Source of the DNA: Streptomyces sp. S3(2020)
GTDB taxonomy: Bacteria > Actinomycetota > Actinomycetes > Streptomycetales > Streptomycetaceae
DNA: 64,000 nt
NCBI RefSeq assembly: GCF_013044505.1
Contig: NZ_JABERD010000011.1
Coordinates: 1 to 64,000 of the forward strand
Direction of reading: 5' to 3'
Below the pieces are notes generated by a model. The model was not told the DNA's origin. It saw only the letters and a program-made list of their open reading frames with translations, and ran no database searches. How positions within the stretch are numbered: position 1 is the first letter of the stretch; the number at the start of each line of letters is the position of its first letter. The position numbers and the translations under genes are program-made. Shown piece by piece: positions 35,509 to 43,470 of the stretch.

Positions 35509-35545
35509 AAAAAGCCCTGGCTGGACGGGGGAGGCCAGCCAGGGC
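35509..35545 (-). terminator. Strong intrinsic terminator facing left, with no gene in front of it
   Basis: GCCCTGGCTGG (35514-35524) pairs perfectly with CCAGCCAGGGC (35535-35545) around a ten-base loop. On the minus strand the stem is followed by five T (complement of AAAAA at 35509-35513), a textbook rho-independent terminator. No minus-strand gene ends here, so it may terminate a small RNA or attenuate the cNMP-binding gene that starts 121 bases further left. Confidence 0.75.
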
Positions 35546-35754
35546 CGTATGAGGGTGAGCGGTGGAGGACGTATACCGTCGACTCCACGACTACCTATGG
35601 ATGAACCGTAAACCATCTCGGAGCATTTTGCGTATACGAAAGCCGGGCACGTGACCCGTTTCACTCCGCGCCCGAGTGCTCAGCGAGCGGCTTCGGGCGT
35701 CCCGGCGAGGTTTGGCGGTGTCCTCAGCGGTCAGCCGAAGAGACGGAGACCTTA

Positions 35755-35819
35755 GGTGCTCGCGCGGTGTGGAGGAACCGCTGCCGCCGGGCGGTGATGC
35801 CGTACTGTCCGCGAGCACC
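35755..35819. promoter_or_regulatory. Long inverted repeat upstream of the RsbW-like gene
   Basis: GGTGCTCGCG (35755-35764) and CGCGAGCACC (35810-35819) are perfect 10-base arms 45 bases apart. The centre holds a smaller CCGCC/GGCGG stem near 35784-35795. The structure ends 34 bases before the start codon at 35854 and could fold as an mRNA leader stem with a nested hairpin. Confidence 0.4.
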
Positions 35820-35853
35820 CCGGCCAGCCCCCCACCGACCAGGGAGACTTGGG

Positions 35854-36273
35854 ATGTGCGAGAAGCGCAGCACCGAATCCGCGGAACGACACCGGCGACC
35901 GCGCCAACCGGCCGAGGCGCGCCGGGCCGTCGAGCACGCCGTCGCCGAACGCTGCCGTGCCACCCGCACCACCTGTGACCGTGAATCCCTGGCGGACGCC
36001 CTCCTCGTCGCCTCGGAGCTCACCACCAACGCCATCCTGCACGGCGGCGGAGTCACCGACTTCCACGTCGACATCGTCGAACCCGGCGTCCGCGTCTCGG
36101 TGAGCGACCGCAGCGACGCGTTCCCCGTGGCCCGGGAGCCCGTCGACCTGCTCGGACGGCGACGCGTGGGCGGTCTCGGCTGGCCCATCGTCTGTCGGCT
36201 GGCACGCGATGTGCGGGTCACCGACCTGCCCTCCGGAGGCAAGCGCATCACCGTGGTCGTACCCCTGTCCTGA
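35854..36273 (+). CDS. RsbW-like anti-sigma factor / HATPase-domain protein
   Basis: The 139-residue protein is a GHKL ATPase domain of the serine-kinase anti-sigma type. The N-box is ADALLVASELTTNAILHGG, followed by VSVSDRSD and a GGLGWPIV glycine box. Such proteins bind SigB-type sigma factors and phosphorylate STAS anti-anti-sigma partners. The AGGGAG site supports the ATG at 35854; longer readings are arginine-rich and unlikely. The SigB-type sigma gene begins 189 bases downstream on the same strand, its probable target. No STAS-domain partner is nearby. Confidence 0.87.
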   Translation: MCEKRSTESAERHRRPRQPAEARRAVEHAVAERCRATRTTCDRESLADALLVASELTTNAILHGGGVTDFHVDIVEPGVRVSVSDRSDAFPVAREPVDLLGRRRVGGLGWPIVCRLARDVRVTDLPSGGKRITVVVPLS

Positions 36274-36303
36274 CGGTCCGCCGGCTTTCCGGGGCGAAGC
36301 GGA

Positions 36304-36328
36304 GTTTGTTCGCCCGAGGTGAGGGCAG
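36304..36328 (+). promoter_or_regulatory. Possible SigB-type promoter before the sigma factor gene
   Basis: GTTT (36304-36307), a 15-base spacer and GGGCAG (36323-36328) resemble the Streptomyces SigB-family pattern of GNNT, 14-16 bases, GGGTAY. Two of the six -10 bases differ. If real, the sigma gene would be autoregulated with a leader of about 130 bases. Confidence 0.35.
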
Positions 36329-36462
36329 ACGCAGTTTCGTGCTTCGGACCGGAGGCGCGCCAGCGGGAGCGGTACGGCTGCTGCGGGGCCCACTTCTGGT
36401 GTCCGGCCGGCGGCCCGTTCCCGCGGCAATTCCCTGAAACCACCGTTCAGGAGCGATTCCGC

Positions 36463-37287
36463 ATGCCTATCGACATGTCGACAAGCCGTTCCGGTACGCC
36501 CGTCACCGCCGCCCGGCGGCGCCACGACGACGCTCCCGACACCGCTGGGCTCTTCGCCCGGCTGGTCGTCCTGGAGGACGGTCCCGAGCGGGACACCGTA
36601 CGCGAGGAACTCGTCACCGCCTGGCTGCCCATGGCCCACCGCATAGCCGGCCGCTTCCGTGAGCGCGGCGAGGCGATCGAGGACCTGCGCCAGGTGGCGG
36701 CCCTGGGCCTGGTGAAGGCGGTAGACCGCTTCGACCCGGAGCGCGGCGCCTTCGAGAGCTACGCGGTGCCGACCATCACGGGCGAGGTCAAGCGGCACTT
36801 CCGCGACCGTATGTGGGCCCTGCGGGTGCCCCGCCGGGTGCAGGAACTCCGCAACAAGGTGCGGGTGGCCCGCCGCGAGCTCACCCAGACACCGGGCAGC
36901 GCCGAGCCCTCCGCCGCGGACCTCGCCGCCCGCACCGGCCTCACCGAGGACGAGGTCGCCACGGGACTGGAGGCACTGGAGAGCTTCAGCGCGCTGTCCC
37001 TGGACGCCGAACTCTCCTCCGACGAGGACGGATACAGCCTCGCCGACACCCTGGGCGCGGCCGACTCCTCCTACGACACCGTGATCGACCGCGAATCCGC
37101 CAAGGCGGGTCTGCGGAGGCTGCCCGAACGCGACCGCGCCATCCTCTACATGCGCTTCTTCGAGGACATGACCCAGAGCCGGATCGCCGACCAGCTCGGC
37201 ATCTCCCAGATGCACGTCTCCCGTCTCATCAGCCGCAGTTGCGCCCGGGTGCGCGCCGAAGCGCTGGGAGAACACACCGGCGCCTGA
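36463..37287 (+). CDS. RNA polymerase sigma factor of the SigB/SigF/SigG (stress and sporulation) subfamily
   Basis: The 274-residue sigma-70 protein lacks region 1.1. Region 2 reads EDLRQVAALGLVKAVDRFDPERGAFESYAVPTITGEVKRHFRD in family form, region 3 follows, and region 4 has RDRAILYMRFFEDMTQSRIADQLGISQMHVSRLI. This is typical of the Streptomyces group 3 stress sigma factors with nine or so paralogues, so I do not assign a letter. The AGGAG site supports the ATG at 36463. An RsbW-like gene upstream is the probable anti-sigma partner, and the ANTAR-GAF gene follows after 69 bases. Confidence 0.92.
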   Translation: MPIDMSTSRSGTPVTAARRRHDDAPDTAGLFARLVVLEDGPERDTVREELVTAWLPMAHRIAGRFRERGEAIEDLRQVAALGLVKAVDRFDPERGAFESYAVPTITGEVKRHFRDRMWALRVPRRVQELRNKVRVARRELTQTPGSAEPSAADLAARTGLTEDEVATGLEALESFSALSLDAELSSDEDGYSLADTLGAADSSYDTVIDRESAKAGLRRLPERDRAILYMRFFEDMTQSRIADQLGISQMHVSRLISRSCARVRAEALGEHTGA

Positions 37288-37356
37288 GTGTCCGGGCCGT
37301 CTGCGGGCAGGTGTCTGTCTCCGGCGAACTTCCGGCGAACGGAACGAAGGAGCCCG

Positions 37357-38208
37357 ATGACGGAGCCCGGACAGACAGCCGCGGACGACGGAGCGGACCA
37401 CGACGAACAGTTACGGCTGCGGGCCGAGGTGCGCGATCTGCGCGCCCGGGCCCGTGCCCACGCGCTGATCGCGGAGGCACAGGGGGTGCTGCGTGAGCGG
37501 TACGCGCTGTCAGACGCGGACAGCGCGTTCACGCTCATGCGCCTGGCGTCCCAGCGGTTCAACGTCAAGATGCGCACCCTGGCCGAGATCCTGCTGTCCG
37601 CCCCGCGTCCGCGGGACCGGGAAGCGCCGTGGTTCCCGCGGCGCGCCCGGCTCGCGCAGCCCGCCCTGAGCTTCCCGGCGGCACGGCGGGTCGGTCCCGG
37701 CAACCGCGGCGGCGTCCTGAAGGCCGTGCTCACCCAGACGCTCGCCGTGGTCGGCACGGACATGGGCAACGTCCAGCTCGTCGACCGGGTCAGGGGCGGC
37801 CTGCGCATCGAGGCGCACACCGGACTCACGGCCGACTTCGTCGACTTCTTCGGCCACGTCGGCGAGCACGGCACGTCCTGTGCCCGGGCCGCGCGCGATG
37901 TCGCCCAGGTCACCGTGCACGACGTCGAGACGGATCCGGTCTTCACCGCGTCCGCCCGCGAGGCGATCCTCGCGGCGGGCAGCCGGGCCTGCCACAGCGT
38001 GCCGCTGACCACCGCGTCCGGCCTCTGCGTGGGCATGGTCTCGGCCCATCTCGACCATCCCCTCGGGGGATTGACGACGGCACAGCTCAAGGCGCTGGAG
38101 GCGGTGGGCGCGCAGGCCGGCCAATGGCTCGCCTGGCACGAGCGCACGGTCGTCCTGGACGCCCTGGAGTACCTGCACGCCCTGGGCAACGGGAGCGCCC
38201 AGCCGTAG
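37357..38208 (+). CDS. ANTAR-GAF domain regulator with an in-frame TTA (bldA) codon
   Basis: The 283-residue protein has an N-terminal ANTAR RNA-binding domain (about 22-82: ALIAEAQGVLRERYALSDADSAFTLMRLASQ) and a C-terminal GAF domain (about 110-270). ANTAR proteins bind paired RNA hairpins and prevent termination; GAF senses a small molecule. Codon 19 (37411-37413) is TTA, the leucine codon read only by the bldA tRNA, so translation should depend on development. AAGGAG precedes the ATG at 37357. It probably belongs to the sigma-factor transcription unit. Note the reversed order relative to the usual GAF-ANTAR arrangement. Confidence 0.9.
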   Translation: MTEPGQTAADDGADHDEQLRLRAEVRDLRARARAHALIAEAQGVLRERYALSDADSAFTLMRLASQRFNVKMRTLAEILLSAPRPRDREAPWFPRRARLAQPALSFPAARRVGPGNRGGVLKAVLTQTLAVVGTDMGNVQLVDRVRGGLRIEAHTGLTADFVDFFGHVGEHGTSCARAARDVAQVTVHDVETDPVFTASAREAILAAGSRACHSVPLTTASGLCVGMVSAHLDHPLGGLTTAQLKALEAVGAQAGQWLAWHERTVVLDALEYLHALGNGSAQP

Positions 38209-38262
38209 TCCCGTGGTGTGTGCGCGGCGGCTACCGGGGCAGTCGGAGTGCGGGAGGTCCAG

Positions 38263-39108
38263 ATGAACCCGACTGTCAGCGCACCGACCGGCCGGATCAC
38301 GGCCCGGCGTCCGGCCCGCCGTTCGGCGACGGAGGGCGCCGCCCGGGCGGGCCTGGTCGCCCGCGGCGTGATCTATCTGCTGGTCGGCCTGCTGGCCCTG
38401 CGGATCGCCTTCGGAGGCGGTGACCGCCAGGCGGACCGCGGCGGCGCGCTCGCCGAACTGTCGGACAAACCCTTCGGCGCCGTCCTGCTGTGGGCCCTGG
38501 CCGTCGGCGTGGTCTGCATGGCGCTGTGGCGGCTGTCGGAGGTGCTGTTCGGATCGGTCGGCCCGGACGGACGCAAGGCGAGGAAACGCCTGCTGGCGGG
38601 CGCCCGCTTCGTGTTCTACGCCTTCGTCGCCTACTCCGTCGTCTCGTTCGCGGCGGGCTCGGGGTCGAGCGGCGGTGGCGGCGGATCGAGCGACAAACAG
38701 TCCAAGGACGTCACGGCGAAGGTGCTGGACCTGCCCGCCGGGCAGTGGATCGTCGGTGCGGCCGGTGCGGGGATCGCCGTGGCCGGTGTGTGGCTCGCGG
38801 CCCGGGCCGTCATGCGCTCCTACCGGGACAAGTTCAAACTCGGCGAGATGTCGCCGCGGGTCCGGCGGCTGGTGGACGTGACCGGGGTGGGTGGCGGCGC
38901 GGCCCGCGGGCTGGTGTTCGCGGCCGCCGGTGCCTTCGCCGTACGGGCCGCCGTCGACTACGAACCGGACAAGGCGAAGGGCCTGGACGACACGCTCCGC
39001 TCCTTCGCCGAGACCCCGCTCGGCCCCTGGCTGCTGGCTCTGGTGGCGGCCGGCCTGGTGCTGTTCGGCCTGTTCTCCTTCGCGATGGCACGCTGGCGCA
39101 GGGTGTGA
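38263..39108 (+). CDS. DUF1206 membrane protein
   Basis: The 281-residue protein has six predicted membrane segments arranged as three repeated two-helix units. Each begins near an ARGVIYLLVG-like element (ARGVIYLLVGLLALRIA, ARFVFYAFVAYSVVSFA, ARGLVFAAAGAFAVRAA), the DUF1206 pattern. A glycine/serine-rich extracellular loop (SGSSGGGGGSSDKQS) lies in the middle. The function is unknown. GGGAGG precedes the ATG at 38263. It follows the ANTAR-GAF gene after 54 bases and may be in the same unit. It is convergent with the FUSC gene. Confidence 0.87.
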   Translation: MNPTVSAPTGRITARRPARRSATEGAARAGLVARGVIYLLVGLLALRIAFGGGDRQADRGGALAELSDKPFGAVLLWALAVGVVCMALWRLSEVLFGSVGPDGRKARKRLLAGARFVFYAFVAYSVVSFAAGSGSSGGGGGSSDKQSKDVTAKVLDLPAGQWIVGAAGAGIAVAGVWLAARAVMRSYRDKFKLGEMSPRVRRLVDVTGVGGGAARGLVFAAAGAFAVRAAVDYEPDKAKGLDDTLRSFAETPLGPWLLALVAAGLVLFGLFSFAMARWRRV

Positions 39109-39130
39109 GCCGCTGTGAGCCGCCCCGGCG

Positions 39131-41416
39131 TCAGCCCTTGGGCCGCGCCACCGGCACCCGCAGCGGCCGGGCCAGCCCCACCACACCCTCGTCCAGCCGC
39201 TGGAGATGCCGCAGCACCCGGTCGGTGACCCGGCCGAAGCGCGGTGACCCGGGGACGGCGGGCTCCAGCAGGGAGGCGATGCTCGGCCCCGTCTCCACCT
39301 CGTCGGCGGATCGCTCGTCCGCCACACGGGCCGCGGTCGCCCCGATGTTGTGCAGAATGCGCCGCCCCGCCCCACGCAGCCGGGGATCCGCCGCGATCGA
39401 CGGGTGGGTGGGCAGCAGCTCGGCCGTCGCGGCCAGGGAACGCGCGTGGTACGCACAGGTCTCCAGCAGCGCGACGACATACCGTGCGGTGTCCCGCCGG
39501 GCCCGCAGCGGGGTGACGGGGTGGGTGAGCGGCTGGGTGGCGGCCCGCAGGTCGGCCAGCGCCTGGTCCAGGTCGCGGGCCTTGTCGAGGAGCTCGGCCG
39601 GAGGCCCGCCGCTGAGCTGGTCCACCGCCGTCTCGGTGACGTCCGCGAGCCGGTCCAGCACCGCGACGAGAAGGTCGTTCGTACGGCGGTCGGTGCGCAC
39701 CGGCAGCACCAGCGCCGCCGCGAGGACCCCGCAGGCCGCGCCGAGCGCGGTCTCCTCCACCCGCAGCACCAGCACCGACAGGCTGTACGTGTGCAGCAGG
39801 GTGTACAGCACGCCCAGCGCGGCCGTGACGAAGAAGGACATCAACGTGTACGACAGCGGCGCGGTGTAGAACATCAGAAAGACGCAGACCAGCACCACCG
39901 CGAACGCCGTCCAGGTGTGGTGGCCGACCAGCCCCGCGAGACCGATGCCGGCCACCACCCCGAGCACGGTGCCCAGGAGCCGCCGGTAGCCCTTGACCAG
40001 GATCTCGCCCGTGGAGGCGGTGTTGATGAACACGATCCAGCAGGTCAGCACCGCCCAGTACCAGCGCTGACTGGACAGCAGCTCACCGCCCACGATGGCC
40101 AGCGACGACCCCACCGCGACCTGCACGGCCGCCCGGGTCGTGGGCCGCCGCAACCCCGTCGGCGCCTCCCGTGCGGACTCCTCGCCGGCGTCGATGGCCG
40201 CGTCCTCGGCGTCCAGTTCCTCGCGCGAACGGGTCGTGGCCGGGCTGTCGTCGGACTCGTCCTGCGGCCCGTCCAGAGCGATCCGCAGCCCCAGCACCGC
40301 GCGGGCCGCCTCGCCGATGCCCCGGAAGACGTCCTGGACGGCCGGTGGCGCCGCCGGCAGGTTCTCCTCGTCCCGGTAGCCAAGGAGGCGGTTGCGCACC
40401 TGGGAGAGCCCCGTTCCGGGCCGCGTGGCGACCGGCCGCAGCACGAGCAGCCGCAGCGCCTCCAGATCACGCCGCACGGTGTCCGTCGCCCGGTCCCGCA
40501 CCGGCAGCGATCCGCTCGGCGGCACCGGCGCACCGGGCAGATGCAGCGTGAGCGTGTCCGCCCGCTCGGCGCTGCGCGCGGTCAGCAGCATCAGACCGAG
40601 CCGCTCGGCGGCGACCTCGGCGTCCGCGACGCGCCGCTGCACGAGCCGCGCCACCGCTTCGTCGGCGGTCCCCTCCTCCAGCCGGCCCTGGATCATCAAT
40701 GCCGTCTCGTGCAGCCGGGCCGTGCCCTCGCGCACATGCTCCAGGGCCTTCTCCACCTCCTCCGGCCCTCCCGCGTCGAGCAGTTCGAGCTGCGCCGCCA
40801 CCAGCTGGGCCAGCCGGGCCCGGAAGGCCTCCCGGAGCCGCTCCAGCATCCCCGTCGGCGTCTCGGGCACCAGCGCGAAGCGCGCGACGGCACTGGCCAG
40901 GAAGGCGACGACGAGAGTGCCGTAGAGCTCGGGCAACGCGGAGACGGTGGCACCGACGAACAGGGACGCGAAGTAGACCTGGAACCCGATCAGTCCGAGC
41001 GCGGTGCCCCGGTCCCCGTACCGGCGCCCGTAGACGGCGCAGAAGATCAACGCGACGAAGAACAGGTCGCCGGCCACCACATGGGAGCGCAGCAGCGCGG
41101 CGAGGGTGACGGCGGCCAGCGCCACCGGCAGGCCCAGCGCGAGGGTGACGGCCTGCCGGGCACGCTGCTTCTCCCGGATGGCGAAGGTGGCGACCATGGC
41201 CGCGATCGCCCCCGCCACCAGATGGGACACCTCGGCCCGCAGCAGGCCGAGCACGGCCAGCGTGAGCGCGATGGCGCCCACCGTCCGCAGCCCGGCCGCC
41301 AGCCGCAGCAGTCCGGGATCGGACGCGGCCACCAGATCCCGCAGCCGCGCCCGCCCCGGACGACGCACCTCTCGCACCCCCGGCGTACTACTCCTGACGA
41401 TCCGTCCCCTCGACAT
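39131..41416 (-). CDS. FUSC-family membrane protein (aromatic acid exporter-like)
   Basis: The 761-residue protein has two clusters of about five to six membrane segments. The first lies near residues 45-170, the second near 425-570, with a long soluble helical region between. The second cluster contains the FUSC_2 signature (RWYWAVLTCWIVFINTAS, then GYRRLLGTVLGVVAG). Family members export aromatic acids or other compounds; the substrate is unknown. The ATG at 41416 lies inside the 3' end of the upstream NDH gene (29-base overlap). A GTG at 41377, with an AGGAG 12 bases upstream, is a real alternative start. Confidence 0.85.
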   Translation of the reverse strand: MSRGRIVRSSTPGVREVRRPGRARLRDLVAASDPGLLRLAAGLRTVGAIALTLAVLGLLRAEVSHLVAGAIAAMVATFAIREKQRARQAVTLALGLPVALAAVTLAALLRSHVVAGDLFFVALIFCAVYGRRYGDRGTALGLIGFQVYFASLFVGATVSALPELYGTLVVAFLASAVARFALVPETPTGMLERLREAFRARLAQLVAAQLELLDAGGPEEVEKALEHVREGTARLHETALMIQGRLEEGTADEAVARLVQRRVADAEVAAERLGLMLLTARSAERADTLTLHLPGAPVPPSGSLPVRDRATDTVRRDLEALRLLVLRPVATRPGTGLSQVRNRLLGYRDEENLPAAPPAVQDVFRGIGEAARAVLGLRIALDGPQDESDDSPATTRSREELDAEDAAIDAGEESAREAPTGLRRPTTRAAVQVAVGSSLAIVGGELLSSQRWYWAVLTCWIVFINTASTGEILVKGYRRLLGTVLGVVAGIGLAGLVGHHTWTAFAVVLVCVFLMFYTAPLSYTLMSFFVTAALGVLYTLLHTYSLSVLVLRVEETALGAACGVLAAALVLPVRTDRRTNDLLVAVLDRLADVTETAVDQLSGGPPAELLDKARDLDQALADLRAATQPLTHPVTPLRARRDTARYVVALLETCAYHARSLAATAELLPTHPSIAADPRLRGAGRRILHNIGATAARVADERSADEVETGPSIASLLEPAVPGSPRFGRVTDRVLRHLQRLDEGVVGLARPLRVPVARPKG

Positions 41417-42752
41417 GCGCCTGGACCTGCTCCGGCGTCAGATACGAGTTGGTGTACTCGAAGTCGTGGAGCTTGGCGGCCTTGCGGGCCTGGAACCCGG
41501 TGCGCACGAAATCGTCACCGGCCAGCGCGTTGAGCGTCCAGTTGGTCGCGACCCGCACCTTGGCGACATTGGTGCGCAGCGCCGCCCAGTGGTAACCGCG
41601 GGCCGCGGCCTGGGCGGGCAGACCGCGCAGTTCGATGCCGAGCGGCTTGGACACGGCGTCCTTGCCGCCGAGGTCGACGACGAGACCGAGGTCCTTGTGG
41701 CTGTACGGCGTCGTCGACTGCCCCCGCAGGGTGGCGATGACGTTGTCGGCGACGTGCTTGCCCTGGCGCATCGCGTGCTGGGCCGTGGGCGGGCACACCG
41801 CGCCCTCCTCACCCTTGGCCTCGTCGGGCACCGCGGCGGAGTCACCGAGCGCGAACACGCCGTCGTGACCCGGCAGGTTCATGTCCGCGGTGACCGCGAG
41901 CCTCCCGCGGACCGTCTCCGCGCCGAGCGTCGCGATGAGCGGGCTCGCGACCACACCGGCGGTCCAGATCAGGGTGCGGGTGGGGACCACCCGGCCGTCG
42001 GTGAAGGTGACCTCCTCGGGACCCGCCTTGGCGATGGACGTGCCCAGCGAGATCTCGATACCGCGTTTGGTGAGGATCTGCTGCGCGGTGCTGCCCAGCT
42101 TGTCGCCCAGCTCGGGCATCAGCTTGGGCGCGATGTCGATCAGATGCCACTTGATGAGCCCCGGATCGATGCGCGGATAACGCCTGACGGCCGCGTGCGT
42201 GAGCTTCTGGAGGCACGCCGCGGTCTCGGTGCCCGCGTAGCCGCCGCCCACGACCACGAACTGCAACCGCGAGGCACGTTCGGCCTCGTCATGGCTGGCG
42301 TCGGCGAGGTCGAGCTGCGCGATGACATGGTCACGGACGTACGCGGCCTCGGCGAGGGTCTTCATACCGAACGCGTTGTCGGTGAGGCCGGGGATGTCGA
42401 AGGTACGGGTGACGCTGCCGGGGGCCAGCACGATGTAGTCGTACGGCACGTCGACGATCTCGTCGGTGATGGTGCGGACGACGCAGACCTTGGACTTGAG
42501 GTCCACGCCGATGGCACCGCCCGGGATGATCCGGGTGCGGTACTTCTTGCTGCGGCGCAGCGAGACGGCGATCGACTGGGGCGTCAGCACCCCGGAGGCG
42601 ACCTGGGGGAGCAGCGGAAGGTAGAGCTGGTAGGCGAACGGCGTCACCAGCGTGACGTCGGCCTCGTCGAGGGCGAGCCTGCGTTCCAGCCGGCGAACGC
42701 ACTCCACGCCGGCGAAGCCTGCGCCAACCACCAGGATCCTGGGTCGTGTCAC
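41388..42752 (-). CDS. Type II NADH dehydrogenase-like FAD oxidoreductase
   Basis: The 454-residue protein has two dinucleotide-binding folds (FAD: RILVVGAGFAGVECVRRLE; NADH: QFVVVGGGYAGTETA). The third FAD contact is GVFALGDSA, and the AQHAMRQGKHVADNV segment is typical of NDH-2. It would pass electrons from NADH to menaquinone at the inner membrane surface without proton pumping; membrane binding is through its C-terminal region. The GTG at 42752 follows AAGGGAAG. The FUSC gene follows with an overlapping start, so the two are co-transcribed. Confidence 0.88.
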   Translation of the reverse strand: MTRPRILVVGAGFAGVECVRRLERRLALDEADVTLVTPFAYQLYLPLLPQVASGVLTPQSIAVSLRRSKKYRTRIIPGGAIGVDLKSKVCVVRTITDEIVDVPYDYIVLAPGSVTRTFDIPGLTDNAFGMKTLAEAAYVRDHVIAQLDLADASHDEAERASRLQFVVVGGGYAGTETAACLQKLTHAAVRRYPRIDPGLIKWHLIDIAPKLMPELGDKLGSTAQQILTKRGIEISLGTSIAKAGPEEVTFTDGRVVPTRTLIWTAGVVASPLIATLGAETVRGRLAVTADMNLPGHDGVFALGDSAAVPDEAKGEEGAVCPPTAQHAMRQGKHVADNVIATLRGQSTTPYSHKDLGLVVDLGGKDAVSKPLGIELRGLPAQAAARGYHWAALRTNVAKVRVATNWTLNALAGDDFVRTGFQARKAAKLHDFEYTNSYLTPEQVQAHVEGTDRQE

Positions 42753-42951
42753 GGTCTTTCTTCCCTTCTGCGGCTCCGGCGGTCCGAGTCGGACGCCGTT
42801 CGCCTGCCCTGGATCTCCGCTTCGCAACATCGATCCCACCGTGCCTCATGCCGTTCCGCCAGCCGGGTGCGGCAGGCAGACGAACGCGTCGTGCACCACC
42901 ATGCCCGTCACGGTGCTCCCGCGCACCGGCTGAGAGCGAATGTCGTGTGTC

Positions 42952-43356
42952 TCACCAGGGCAGAAACACGTGCACGTCCTTGCCGTTGCCCTCCGTCACC
43001 ACACTCACCTGGTCGCACAGGGCATGGATCAGATGCCAGCCGACACCGCCACCGCCGCTGCTCGGGTGAAAGGAACGCGGGGCCGGTGGGGCGGGACTCG
43101 TGTCGTGCACGGTCACATGGACGCCGTCGAAGGTACGGCGCATGGACAGGTCGAAAGGTCCCGGGGCGTACTGGACGGCGTTGGCGGCCAGCTCCGTGAC
43201 GACGAGCAGGATGTCGTCCCAGTGCTCGGGCGTCGCGGGCGGCGAGGCCTGCGCGAGCGCGTACAGGAACTCGTCCGCGGCGATCCGCGCGGCTGAGACG
43301 CTCTGCGGCTCACCGGCGAAGCTCGTGGTGAGACTCGGGATCTCCACGGAGGCCAA
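42952..43356 (-). CDS. ATP-binding (HATPase, RsbW-like) regulatory protein
   Basis: The 134-residue protein is a GHKL ATPase domain with N-box DDILLVVTELAANAVQYAPG, DTSP in the next box and GGVGWHLIHAL at the glycine lid. It resembles the many stand-alone anti-sigma-type ATPases of Streptomyces. The TTG at 43356 has AGGAAG five bases upstream. A GTG at 43413 gives a longer product, but its AGGA abuts the codon, so the shorter form is preferred. No sigma factor or STAS gene is adjacent; its target is unknown. A 199-base gap without recognisable elements separates it from the NDH gene. Confidence 0.82.
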   Translation of the reverse strand: MASVEIPSLTTSFAGEPQSVSAARIAADEFLYALAQASPPATPEHWDDILLVVTELAANAVQYAPGPFDLSMRRTFDGVHVTVHDTSPAPPAPRSFHPSSGGGGVGWHLIHALCDQVSVVTEGNGKDVHVFLPW

Positions 43357-43470
43357 TGGTGCTTCCTGCCTGGTTCGCGTGCCGGTCCTGTACGGCGGCC
43401 CTGAGGGCGCCACTCCTGCGGGTTCCCGGGGGCGCTGAGGTCAATCGGACTCCCGGGACCCGGATTCGGG

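Larger units (their letters stand above)
35388..35853. other. 466-base intergenic region with structured elements and no clear gene
   Basis: Between the divergent cNMP-binding and RsbW-like genes I find no supported protein gene. It holds the leftward terminator hairpin (35509-35545), an AT-rich patch around 35600-35640 with two GTATAC palindromes, and a long inverted repeat (35755-35819). A short reading frame at 35506-35604 overlaps the hairpin but lacks a ribosome-binding site. A small RNA or a long regulated leader is possible. Confidence 0.5.

Noticed and set aside
35506..35604. Short plus-strand frame encoding about 32 residues, beginning MKKPWLDGGG
   Set aside because: It has no ribosome-binding site and its first third coincides with the terminator stem, which explains the sequence without a peptide. 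Worth a look only if a plus-strand transcript is found.
42178..42180. Possible TTA (bldA) codon in the NDH-2 gene on the minus strand
   Set aside because: Out of frame: the codons are CGT TAT. The same holds for similar matches in the M1, FadD, TreS and GlgE genes.
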